Shown: positions 17,582-26,410 of the stretch, piece by piece
Layout: each line of letters starts with the position of its first letter
Position numbering within the stretch: the stretch's first letter is position 1
Origin: Chitinophagaceae bacterium
GTDB lineage: Bacteria > Bacteroidota > Bacteroidia > Chitinophagales > Chitinophagaceae
Direction of reading: 5' to 3'
Length of the DNA: 49,507 nucleotides
Assembly (NCBI GenBank): GCA_947442625.1
Contig: CANEWJ010000003.1
Location: 1 to 49,507 of the forward strand
Program-made: the position numbers and the translations under genes
The notes under the pieces: generated by a model
Databases searched by the model: none
Seen by the model: the letters and a program-made list of their open reading frames with translations, nothing else
What the model was told of the DNA's origin: nothing

Positions 17582-18604
17582 ATGAAAAAATTAGTGATTG
17601 TCTTGATGCTGTCAACAATTTTCTTTTCTTGCCAACCGGGAAACCAGCCAGCTGTTGACACGAAAGATTATTTTGCCCAACAGGATTCTGGTATACAGTC
17701 TGGCAATGTAAAATTTGTTGAAATTGAAAGTTTTGGCAAAAAATTCAAGGTATGGACCAAGCGGTTTGGCAACAATCCCAAAACAAGGATTTTGTTGTTG
17801 AATGGCGGACCCGGTGCCACCCACGAGTATTTTGAGTGTTTCGAAAACTTCCTTCCGCAGGAAGGCATTGAATTCATTTACTATGATCAACTGGGTTGTG
17901 GTTTGTCTGACAACCCCAATGATACTGCTTACTGGGATCTGCCAAGGTATGTAGAGGAAGTTGAGCAGGTGCGCAAGGCATTGGGCTTGAACAAGGATAA
18001 TTTTTATCTGCTCGGTCACAGTTGGGGAGGAATCCTGGCCATGCAATATGCCTTGAAATACCAGGACCAAATGAAAGCGCTGGTCATCTCCAACATGATG
18101 TCCAGTTGTCCGGACTACGGAAAATATGCGGATGAAGTCCTGTCCAAACAATTCGACAAGACCGTTTTGGATACACTCATGGCAATGGAAGCCAGGAATG
18201 ATTTTGCCAACCCCAATTACATGGGCCTGTTAATCCCTAATTTTTACGAAAAACATATTTTAAGACTTCCTTCCGCCCAGTGGCCTGAGCCCGTGAGCCG
18301 TTCATTTGCCAAAATGAATCAATCCCTTTACGTGACCATGCAAGGCCCCAGTGAGTTTGGTATTTCAGGCCGTTTAACGAGCTGGGATGTAAGCAAGGAA
18401 CTGAACAAAATCGCGATTCCAGCTTTGGTGGTGGGTGCCCAGCACGATACCATGGATCCAGAGCACATGAAATGGATGGCATCACAATTCAAAAAGGGAA
18501 CCTACCTCTATTGTGAAAACGGCAGCCATATGTCCATGTATGATGACCAGCAGACCTATTTCAAGGGTTTGATTGGGTTTGTCAAAGACGTTGAGCAAAA
18601 ATAA
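17582..18604 (+). CDS. Proline iminopeptidase-like alpha/beta-hydrolase lipoprotein (S33)
   Basis: This is a membrane-anchored serine peptidase that probably removes N-terminal proline from peptides. ATG 17582 starts a lipoprotein signal ending at Cys near residue 17 ('IFFSCQPG'); the in-frame ATG at 17558 lies inside a hairpin. S33 features: the oxyanion 'LLLNGGPGATHEY', nucleophile Ser147 in 'LLGHSWGGILAMQYAL', an acidic residue in 'VVGAQHDTMDPEHM', and His in 'ENGSHMSMYD'. Length 340 aa is normal. The position after an M28 peptidase suggests peptide scavenging, but a hairpin separates them. Confidence 0.92.
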   Translation: MKKLVIVLMLSTIFFSCQPGNQPAVDTKDYFAQQDSGIQSGNVKFVEIESFGKKFKVWTKRFGNNPKTRILLLNGGPGATHEYFECFENFLPQEGIEFIYYDQLGCGLSDNPNDTAYWDLPRYVEEVEQVRKALGLNKDNFYLLGHSWGGILAMQYALKYQDQMKALVISNMMSSCPDYGKYADEVLSKQFDKTVLDTLMAMEARNDFANPNYMGLLIPNFYEKHILRLPSAQWPEPVSRSFAKMNQSLYVTMQGPSEFGISGRLTSWDVSKELNKIAIPALVVGAQHDTMDPEHMKWMASQFKKGTYLYCENGSHMSMYDDQQTYFKGLIGFVKDVEQK

Positions 18605-18711
18605 ATATACGTTTGACCAGTCTTCATTTGCTACACCGCCCATAACATTCCCGTAATACTAGTGTAATGTTTCCTTTATAGCCTAGCAGTAATTCCTTTA
18701 CATTGCTCAGA

Positions 18712-18719
18712 TAATTTTG
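18712..18719 (+). promoter_or_regulatory. Candidate -7 promoter element of the third SusC gene
   Basis: TAATTTTG at 18712-18719 is an exact TAnnTTTG match, placing the expected transcription start about 18 bp before the susC ATG at 18744. No TTTG -33 element is found at 19-21 bp spacing, so support is partial. Confidence 0.4.
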
Positions 18720-18743
18720 CGAACAAACCAAAGTAAAATTATC

Positions 18744-21700
18744 ATGAGAAAATTTGCAAACAGCTTAATGATGCTTGCTTGTGTCTTGTTGGGTAGCTTG
18801 GCTCCTAACTTGGCCCTTGCACAGTCTACCATTAGCGGTAAAATTGTTTCCAGTGCAACCAGCCAGACTGTGGCAGGTGCATCTGTTATTGTCAAGAGTG
18901 CTAAAAACGGAACATCTACATCTGCAGATGGTACTTTCTACCTGACTGCAAAAGTTGGAGACGTACTGGTTATTTCTGGTGTGGGTATTAAAACACAAGA
19001 ATTCAAAATCAACCAGGCTGGAAGCCAACTTATTTCTGTTGAAACAGAAGCGGGTCAGCTGAATGAAGTGGTAGTGACTGCCTTGGGTATCAGAAAAGAA
19101 TCCAAGAGAATTGGTTACTCCGTTCAGGAAGTAAAAGGTGCTGATTTGATCAAGGCCCGTGAACCCAACGCCATCAACAGCCTTGTTGGTAAAGTTGCTG
19201 GCTTGAATGTTGGTGCTTCTGCTGAGATCCTCGGTCGTCCACAAGTAGTGCTTCGTGGTACTGGCATCAATTTTTATGTGGTTGATGGTATTCCAATCAA
19301 CTCAGACACTTGGAACATCAGCCCTGATGACATAGAATCATTCTCTGTTTTGAAAGGGCCCGCTGCATCTGCATTGTATGGTAACAGGGCCATCAATGGT
19401 GCCATCATCATCAATACAAAGAAGGGAACCAAAGACAAGCGTGGATATTCTGTTGAATTGAATTCAAGCGTAATGGTCGAAAGTGGTTTCAATGCGATCC
19501 CCAAAGTGCAGGATGAATATGGTCCTGGCGACCATGGTCAATATGCATTTGTAGATGGACGTGGCGGTGGACTCAACGATGGTGACTATGACGTTTGGGG
19601 ACCTAAATTTGAAGGACAACTGATAGCCCAATACGATTCACCGATTGATCCGTTAACTGGTAAACGCACAGCAACTCCTTGGACTGCACGAGGTAAGGAT
19701 AACCTTATGAGGTTTATTCAACCTGGTATGTTGTCAACTACCAACGTTGCTGTTTCAGCTAGCAATGAAAAATCGGACATCCGTTTTTCACTTACCCATA
19801 CTGGTCAAAAGGGTATCGTTCCCAACACTTCACTGAATTCAGTGAATTTCAATTCATCTATTGGATACAATTTCAGTTCTAAACTGCGTTTTGATGCCAA
19901 TGTCAACTATACCAGGCAGTTTACTCCCAATGTTCCTGATGTGAACTACGGACCGAACTCAATGATCTACAACATGATTATTTGGGGTGGTGCTGACTGG
20001 AGCGTTGATGACATGAAAAACTACTGGCAGAAAGGTAAAGAAGGTGTTCAGCAGATCTATGCTGAGTACCAGCGTTACAACAATCCTTGGTTCATGGCAA
20101 AAGAGTGGCTTCGTGGACATTACAAAAATGATTTCTATGGTTACATGACCTTGAGCTACAAGGCCAGCAAAAACCTCGATTTCATTGCACGTTCTTCTGC
20201 AACAACTTATGACCTTTTCCGTACTGAGAAATTCCCATACTCCGCTACGTCATATGGTCGTGAAGAAGCAAGAGGAGATTACAGGGAAGATGACAGGAAA
20301 TTGTTTGAAAATAATACTGAGTTGATTGGAAAATACAACAAATCTTTCCTTGGTGGCTTGAATGTATCAGCCCTCGCTGGTGCCAACCTCAGGACCATGA
20401 AGTTCAACTCAAGTTTCACCTCTACCAACTACCTGAACGTACCAGGCATTTATACGTTTGCTAACTCCAGAAATCCTGTAGTGGCTTCTAACTTTGCATC
20501 TGATATGATTGTTGGATCAGTCTACGGTTCACTTGATGTTGCTTTGTGGAAATATGCCAACATCAGTGCAACCATCCGTTCAGATAAGTCATCTGCAATT
20601 CCTGGTTCTAAAGCAGGAACCTATCCTTCATTGTCTATGAGCTCTGTATTGAGCGATTATCTTGATCTTCCAGCAGCCATCAGCTTTTTGAAATTAAAGG
20701 CGGCTTATGCTAATGTAAGGGACGGTGGTACTTCTTCTTATGTAGGACCTTCTTCTTATCCTGTTGGTTACGGCACTGCCTATACAACAGCGTATGATGG
20801 ACCAACATACAATTTGATCAGCAATGTGTATTCAACGCCTTTGAACTATAACAATACCACTGCTGCCTATTTTACAGACAATCTTTATGATGAAATCAAG
20901 CCCGCTTCCCGTACAAACATTGAAGCTGGACTTGAAATCAGGTTCCTGAAGAACAGATTGGCCATCGAGCCAACCATCTTCCAATATATTGATGGTCCTC
21001 AAATCTTCCGTAACCCCATTTCACAAACAACAGGTTACTCAGGTATCTTCATCAATGCTGCAAAATATGCAACCAAAGGTGCTGAGGTTGTTATTTCTGG
21101 TACACCCATCATGAAGAAGAACTTCTCTTGGGATGTGAATTTCAACTGGGCTGCTTATAAGCAAACCTATGCTGAATTGCCTAATGGTGCTGATTCAATT
21201 CAGGTAGGTGCATTGTACCTTAAAAAAGGTGACAGGTTGGATATTTATCAAGCAGGTGACTTTGCCAGAACGTCTGATGGAAAGATAATTAACGATGCAG
21301 GTGGTCGTCCTATCGTTCTTCCTAAGGCCCAACGTCTTGGTTTTGGAGCTCCTGATTGGTCATGGGGATTTATCAACAAGTTTAAATACAAGTCTGTTTT
21401 CTTGACCATACAGTTTGATGGACGTGTAGGTGGAACCATGCAAAACTACATCAGGAAGCAAACCTTCCGTGGTGGACGCCATATTGAAACAACTGAGGGT
21501 GCATTGGGTACAGCCAGATACCAAGATACCAAAGGGATAAAATCTTATGTAGGCGAAGGGGTGAAGATTGTTGCTGGAACACCTGTCTATGATGCTGTTA
21601 CTGGAAAGCTAAGCAATGAGAAGAGCCTGACATTTGCTCCTAATGACATCAAGACATACGCTCAGGATTATATTAGCCGTTATTATGGCCAAGATGGTGG

Positions 21701-21950
21701 AAACCTGATAGACAAGTCGTTTTCAAAACTCCGTGAAATCACCCTTGGGTATGCATTCCCTGAATCTATGATGAAAAAGACTGTATTCCGTTCCGCCAAC
21801 ATCTCATTTGTTGGAAGGAATCTGTTCTACTTCCAGGAGAAGCAAAACAAGGATGTTGATTTGGACCAGTATGCTGGTACACAAACTTCAACTTCATTGC
21901 AGACACCTACAGTTAGAAGGTTTGGATTGAACATCAACCTTGTATTCTAA
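18744..21950 (+). CDS. SusC/RagA-family TonB-dependent receptor
   Basis: This is an outer-membrane active transporter of unknown substrate. ATG 18744 is chosen because it gives a signal peptide ('MRKFANSLMMLACVLLGSLA...LALAQ', about 27 residues); the TTG at 18717 falls within a candidate -7 box. A carboxypeptidase-regulatory-like domain (about 30-105), 'LNEVVVTALGIRKE' TonB-box region, plug ('FYVVDGIPINSDTW', 'IESFSVLKGPAASALYGNRA') and barrel ending 'NINLVF' follow. The plug's 'VVLRGTGINFYVVDG' is shorter than usual for SusC at this point. Length 1068 aa (1069 codons with stop). It is paired with the SusD-like gene 21 bp downstream and lies immediately before the phosphonate gene run. Confidence 0.95.
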   Translation: MRKFANSLMMLACVLLGSLAPNLALAQSTISGKIVSSATSQTVAGASVIVKSAKNGTSTSADGTFYLTAKVGDVLVISGVGIKTQEFKINQAGSQLISVETEAGQLNEVVVTALGIRKESKRIGYSVQEVKGADLIKAREPNAINSLVGKVAGLNVGASAEILGRPQVVLRGTGINFYVVDGIPINSDTWNISPDDIESFSVLKGPAASALYGNRAINGAIIINTKKGTKDKRGYSVELNSSVMVESGFNAIPKVQDEYGPGDHGQYAFVDGRGGGLNDGDYDVWGPKFEGQLIAQYDSPIDPLTGKRTATPWTARGKDNLMRFIQPGMLSTTNVAVSASNEKSDIRFSLTHTGQKGIVPNTSLNSVNFNSSIGYNFSSKLRFDANVNYTRQFTPNVPDVNYGPNSMIYNMIIWGGADWSVDDMKNYWQKGKEGVQQIYAEYQRYNNPWFMAKEWLRGHYKNDFYGYMTLSYKASKNLDFIARSSATTYDLFRTEKFPYSATSYGREEARGDYREDDRKLFENNTELIGKYNKSFLGGLNVSALAGANLRTMKFNSSFTSTNYLNVPGIYTFANSRNPVVASNFASDMIVGSVYGSLDVALWKYANISATIRSDKSSAIPGSKAGTYPSLSMSSVLSDYLDLPAAISFLKLKAAYANVRDGGTSSYVGPSSYPVGYGTAYTTAYDGPTYNLISNVYSTPLNYNNTTAAYFTDNLYDEIKPASRTNIEAGLEIRFLKNRLAIEPTIFQYIDGPQIFRNPISQTTGYSGIFINAAKYATKGAEVVISGTPIMKKNFSWDVNFNWAAYKQTYAELPNGADSIQVGALYLKKGDRLDIYQAGDFARTSDGKIINDAGGRPIVLPKAQRLGFGAPDWSWGFINKFKYKSVFLTIQFDGRVGGTMQNYIRKQTFRGGRHIETTEGALGTARYQDTKGIKSYVGEGVKIVAGTPVYDAVTGKLSNEKSLTFAPNDIKTYAQDYISRYYGQDGGNLIDKSFSKLREITLGYAFPESMMKKTVFRSANISFVGRNLFYFQEKQNKDVDLDQYAGTQTSTSLQTPTVRRFGLNINLVF

Positions 21951-21971
21951 TTAACCTCAAAATCAAGGAAA

Positions 21972-23561
21972 ATGAAAAAGATTATATCGTATATCATGTT
22001 GATAGCCTTGTTTGCTTCTTCTTGCAGCAAGACCTATGACAAAATGGAAATGAACCCCAATAATCCTGAATCAGTGCCAGCATCACTGGTATTAAATGGT
22101 GTTGAAGCTAGTTTGGCCCCCGGTGCATGGGGTCTCCAGCAGCGCTGGAACCAGTTCTCATGCTGTAATTACAACTATTATGGAAACCAGGAATACAACT
22201 GGGGTGGTGCATCTTTGTCTTATGGTACGTTGAAAAACGTAGTGAAGATGGAAGAGGAAGCCCTAAAATCTGGTGCTTCTGCTGTAAATCCTTACAGCAC
22301 CATCGGTAAGTTTGTTCGTGCTTATCTTTTCTATCAAATGACCATGACCGTTGGTGATATACCAATGACTGAGGCATTGAAAGGTGCCGAAAACCTCAAG
22401 CCAAAGTACAACACACAAAAAGAGGTGTTTGTACAAATAAACAAATGGTTAGAAGAAGCCAATGCAGATTTCGCTTCATTGATTACAAAGGCGGATAACT
22501 CATTGCTTGGTGATTTCTATTATAACAATGACCTGAGGAAATGGCAAAAACTGGTAAACACCTTTAGGCTTCGTGTGTTGATTACATTAAGCAAGAAGGA
22601 TACGGATGCAGACTTGAATGTTAAAGCAACTTTTGCTAAAATTATTGGTGGTGCATCAACCTATCCAATTTTTTCATCAATGAATGACAACTTTCAATTT
22701 GTATATGTAAATCCATTCAACAAGTATCCTTCAAATCCTGATAACTATGGATTTGATGCTACACGTTACAATACATCTTCCACTTTCCTCAATTTGCTGA
22801 CAGCCAACAAGGATCCAAGGACTTTCGTTGTTGCTGAACCAGCTGGTTCAAAGTTGAAAGCTGGTTTGTTGCCTTCTGACCATGCAGCTTATGTTGGTGC
22901 AAGCCCTGCTGCTGACCTTGCAGACATGTCTTCAAAGGCAGGTATAAACAATGGTGCTGCATTTGTTCCTGGCGAATATTCTTTCAACGGAAGAAAGCGT
23001 TACTACAGCACTTACCTTGCAGAAAATACATTCATCGTAGGCTATCCTGAAATGTGTTTCAACATGGCAGAAGCCATCAACCGTGGATGGATCACAGGAG
23101 ATGCTGAGCAGTGGTACAAGAATGGTATCAATGCTTCACATGGTTTCTATGGAATCAAAGATGGTGCCAACACGTTTTTCTACCTTAAAGCTGGTGGAAA
23201 AGTAACTGAAGGTGGAGACTATATTCCTTACAATGTAAACTTTACTTTTGCTACTTTTTATGCACAGCCAAGTGTAAAGTATGCAGGAAACAATGCAACG
23301 GGGCTTGAGCAGATCATCAAGCAAAAATATGTTGCATTCTTCCAGAACTCTGGTTCAGAGGCCTACTTCAATTACAGGAGAACTGGTTTCCCTGCATTTG
23401 CCCTTGGTGGACCTGGAACTGGAAACAGCGGAAAAATTCCTCTCCGTTTTCAATACCCTGGAACAGAAAGGACAACCAATGGTGCAAATCTGACATCTGC
23501 ACTTTCCAGCCAGTTTGGTGGGAATGATGACATCAATGCAGCGATGTGGATTATCAAATAA
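21972..23561 (+). CDS. SusD-like (SusD-2 type) nutrient-binding lipoprotein
   Basis: This is the partner lipoprotein of the preceding SusC. The lipoprotein signal ends at Cys18 ('IALFASSCSK'). The next part, 'YDKMEMNPNNPESVPASLVL', is characteristic of the SusD/RagB-like family that opens with an 'NPN.P' segment, and the pattern 'TIGKFVRAYLFYQMTMTVGDIPMTEAL' with a C-terminal 'IIKQKYVAFFQNSGSEAYFNYRRTGFPAF' confirms the fold family. Length 529 aa. A perfect hairpin follows 35 bp after the stop, so this SusC/SusD pair is probably transcribed separately from the phosphonate genes behind it. Substrate unknown. Confidence 0.92.
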   Translation: MKKIISYIMLIALFASSCSKTYDKMEMNPNNPESVPASLVLNGVEASLAPGAWGLQQRWNQFSCCNYNYYGNQEYNWGGASLSYGTLKNVVKMEEEALKSGASAVNPYSTIGKFVRAYLFYQMTMTVGDIPMTEALKGAENLKPKYNTQKEVFVQINKWLEEANADFASLITKADNSLLGDFYYNNDLRKWQKLVNTFRLRVLITLSKKDTDADLNVKATFAKIIGGASTYPIFSSMNDNFQFVYVNPFNKYPSNPDNYGFDATRYNTSSTFLNLLTANKDPRTFVVAEPAGSKLKAGLLPSDHAAYVGASPAADLADMSSKAGINNGAAFVPGEYSFNGRKRYYSTYLAENTFIVGYPEMCFNMAEAINRGWITGDAEQWYKNGINASHGFYGIKDGANTFFYLKAGGKVTEGGDYIPYNVNFTFATFYAQPSVKYAGNNATGLEQIIKQKYVAFFQNSGSEAYFNYRRTGFPAFALGGPGTGNSGKIPLRFQYPGTERTTNGANLTSALSSQFGGNDDINAAMWIIK

Positions 23562-23596
23562 ACAATTTCAAGTATTTTTTCTCATAAGCAGTAGTC

Positions 23597-23620
23597 GGGC
23601 CCCTATTTCTATAGGGGCCC
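23597..23620 (+). terminator. Perfect hairpin closing the SusC/SusD unit
   Basis: GGGCCCCTAT (23597-23606) and ATAGGGGCCC (23611-23620) form a perfect GC-rich 10-bp stem with a 4-nt loop, followed by the T-rich ACTTTATTTA. It is a good intrinsic terminator candidate between the SusD-like gene and the phosphoesterase gene. Confidence 0.75.
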
Positions 23621-23671
23621 ACTTTATTTACTTAATTTCTTTTCTTTATATTGAACCATAAATCCAGCCAC

Positions 23672-26398
23672 ATGCGTATCAGATTGTTTTTTATTCTTGG
23701 TGCATTCCTTTGTCAGTTTACTGTACAGGCCCAGCAGAATAAATATCTACAGGTTCCAGGCGTTAATCAATTCGCTACCATCAACCATTCAGGTATTTCG
23801 GTACTCCCCAGTGGACGCTATGTGAAACCTGCAGGAAAAGTTTCCATGATTACCCATGACCCATTTGGCTTGACCATATCTCCCGATGGGAAAAAAGCAG
23901 TTGCCCTGCACAATGGGGTAATAACCATTTTCCATTTGGATCTAGACTCAATTGTTAGGGTACCTGATTATGGGAAAACGATTCCATCGCCTTTCAGCAA
24001 AGGCTCATTACTGGGTGCTTCTTTTCACAAGGACAGCAGGATAGTATACCTGAGTGGGGGAGACAATGGAACCGTTATTGCGTATGATATCATTGCGCTT
24101 AAAGTTATCAATACCTATTTGCTGGATGGGAAAGTGGGTGATATTGATTTCAAGGACAGCTTTACCTCTGATTTGCTTTATAATGAAACTGAAAATGAAT
24201 TGATGGTTCTTGATCAGGCCAATTATCGCCTGGTCCGCATTGACTGCACTACCAAACGAATTAAAGCGAGTATACCTGTAGGAAGATTACCATTCGGATT
24301 GGCATTGAGCCCCGATAAAAGAACTGCTGTAGTCGCCAATGTTGGCATGTATGCTTATCCATTGATCAAAGGAATGACCAAGGAAAACTACAATCAAATG
24401 GTGATCAATCATCACCCCTATGGCCATAATACTCCTGAGTCGAGAAATGGTACAGTCATTGATGGAAAAGTTATTCCTGGATTGGGAGATCCCAATGCTC
24501 CAGAGTCCATGAGTGTTTTCACCATCGATTTAACTACCAATACCGTTACCGCAAAATTGAAAACTGGCCACCTGGTTGGAGAAATGATTGAGGATGCTGA
24601 AGTGATTGGCGGCGCAAGTCCCAACAGTATTGCCATTAACGAACAGTTTGCTTATGTGACCAATGCAACCAATGACAATATTGCAGTAATTGATTACCGC
24701 AATGGGAAAATACTGAGGCATATCCAGATAAAGGTTGATCCCAAATTGGATGCTTTCAGGGGTTTACTTCCCTTTGGTATCACCATTTCAAAAGATGGAT
24801 CGAGGTTATATGTTGCATTGCTTGGGTTCAATGCTGTTGCGGTGATTGATACCAAAACAGACCAGACCCTGGGCCTGATTCCTGCTGGTTGGGGGCCTTC
24901 GCGTGTTAAATTATCCCCTGATGAAAAAGAAATCTACATCATCAGCAGCAGGGGTTTGGGTGCAGGCCCAAATGGCGGTAAAAACTTTGTCAGCCCACCC
25001 CAGGGTACTTACGTTGGAGACATACAGATGGCTACATTCCAGCGTCTTCCAACACCTGGCTTGGATCAGTTGAAAGCGTATTGGAAGGATGTGATTTCCT
25101 ATACCTATGCAGCAGTTGATATAAAAAAGACCACAAACCCTTTGCCCAATTTTCCTGGTGAAAAGGAATCTCCCATCAAGCATATCGTTTATATAACCAA
25201 AGAGAACCGTACATACGATGAGGTATTTGGGCAAATGAAAACGGGCAATGGGGATTCAAGCCTTTCAAGGTTTGGACTTGGTGTTGATGTTCGGGTTAAG
25301 CGCAGATCGTTAAAAGAAAGCCTCACAGATAGCCTTGTGCTGACCAATGCCAACATTACGCCCAATCACCACAAGGTGTCTACACAATTTGCCTATTCAG
25401 ATAATTTCTATTGTGACAGCGATGCATCCATCCATGGTCATCATTGGATGATGGGCGTCATTCCCAATGAGTGGGTTGAAGTGAATTCAAAAACGAACAA
25501 GACTGCCAATTATTTTTCTGCTGCTCCCGGCCGTCGATTTCCTGGTTCTACCGGTAGCATGGATCCAGAGGATTATGCTGAAACTGGAGGTTTATGGGAA
25601 GCATTGGAAAGAAAAAAAGTATCATTCTATAATTTTGGTGAGGCGAATGAAACGGCCCACGTTCGTGAAGAGTGGATGGATACAGCCACCGGAGCAGCCC
25701 ATGGTGTGATGGTACCCATGCAAAATGCTGCATTCAAGAGAACCAGCCGAAATTATGCAGGGTACAATACCAATATTCCTGATCAGTTCCGAATGAACCA
25801 GTTTGAAGATGAATTCACCAAAATGTGGTTGAAGGGAAAAGAGAAAATGCCATCCTTGGTTACCGTGCAAATCCCAAATGACCATACTGCATCACCAAGA
25901 CCACTGGATGGTTATCCCTATACACACAGTTATGTAGCAGACAATGACCTTGCCGTAGGAAGGATTTTGCATTTTCTTTCCAGGACACCTTATTGGAAGA
26001 ACATGCTCGTAGTCATTACAGAAGATGATCCACAGGGAGGTGTTGACCATGTTGATGCACACAGAAGCATATTGATGCTGGCTGGCCCTTATGTAAAGCC
26101 GAATCATGTTTCTCATACCCATGCCAATTTCGGATCCATCCTGAAAATGATCTACAACACGCTTGCAGTGCCGTACGTCAACCAATACGATGTAACATCC
26201 TCACTGCTTTCAGATTTTTTTACTGACAAGCCTAATTTTGCACCCTATACCTTGGTGATGCCAGATAAAAGGGTATTCGACCCATCCAAGGCCATGAAAA
26301 AATACAAGCGTGATTTGGATTGGAAAAAAATCATGCAAGGGCCAGCGATGGATGATGAGGATGAGCAACGTGAAAACCATTATAAGAAAGAAAATTAA
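23672..26398 (+). CDS. Secreted YncE-type beta-propeller / phosphoesterase fusion (PF04185-like), copy 1
   Basis: This is an exported two-domain protein. ATG 23672 gives a signal peptide ('LFFILGAFLCQFTVQAQ'); the TTG at 23651 is less likely. Residues about 35-430 are YVTN/YncE-like propeller blades ('PFGLTISPDGKKAVALHNG', 'LPFGLALSPDKRTAVVANVG', 'GPSRVKLSPDEKEIYIIS'). Residues about 505-880 are an alkaline-phosphatase-superfamily phosphoesterase of the phospholipase-C/acid-phosphatase type, with 'KENRTYDEVFG' (Glu511), a 'DASIHGHHWMMG' segment and metal-site 'TEDDPQGGVDHVDAHRS' near 782. It should cleave phosphate or phosphonate mono- or diesters in the periplasm or outside. It is first in the phosphonate gene run, 12 bp before the TonB receptor, and has a paralogue at 32886. 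The substrate is inferred from context. Confidence 0.9.
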   Translation: MRIRLFFILGAFLCQFTVQAQQNKYLQVPGVNQFATINHSGISVLPSGRYVKPAGKVSMITHDPFGLTISPDGKKAVALHNGVITIFHLDLDSIVRVPDYGKTIPSPFSKGSLLGASFHKDSRIVYLSGGDNGTVIAYDIIALKVINTYLLDGKVGDIDFKDSFTSDLLYNETENELMVLDQANYRLVRIDCTTKRIKASIPVGRLPFGLALSPDKRTAVVANVGMYAYPLIKGMTKENYNQMVINHHPYGHNTPESRNGTVIDGKVIPGLGDPNAPESMSVFTIDLTTNTVTAKLKTGHLVGEMIEDAEVIGGASPNSIAINEQFAYVTNATNDNIAVIDYRNGKILRHIQIKVDPKLDAFRGLLPFGITISKDGSRLYVALLGFNAVAVIDTKTDQTLGLIPAGWGPSRVKLSPDEKEIYIISSRGLGAGPNGGKNFVSPPQGTYVGDIQMATFQRLPTPGLDQLKAYWKDVISYTYAAVDIKKTTNPLPNFPGEKESPIKHIVYITKENRTYDEVFGQMKTGNGDSSLSRFGLGVDVRVKRRSLKESLTDSLVLTNANITPNHHKVSTQFAYSDNFYCDSDASIHGHHWMMGVIPNEWVEVNSKTNKTANYFSAAPGRRFPGSTGSMDPEDYAETGGLWEALERKKVSFYNFGEANETAHVREEWMDTATGAAHGVMVPMQNAAFKRTSRNYAGYNTNIPDQFRMNQFEDEFTKMWLKGKEKMPSLVTVQIPNDHTASPRPLDGYPYTHSYVADNDLAVGRILHFLSRTPYWKNMLVVITEDDPQGGVDHVDAHRSILMLAGPYVKPNHVSHTHANFGSILKMIYNTLAVPYVNQYDVTSSLLSDFFTDKPNFAPYTLVMPDKRVFDPSKAMKKYKRDLDWKKIMQGPAMDDEDEQRENHYKKEN

Positions 26399-26410
26399 TA
26401 AGTAAATTTG

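Noticed and set aside
18605-18711. ACTAGT-centred near-palindrome and GTAAT direct repeats upstream of the third susC
   Set aside because: The arms do not match around the centre and the repeats are only five bases, within chance for AT-rich sequence.
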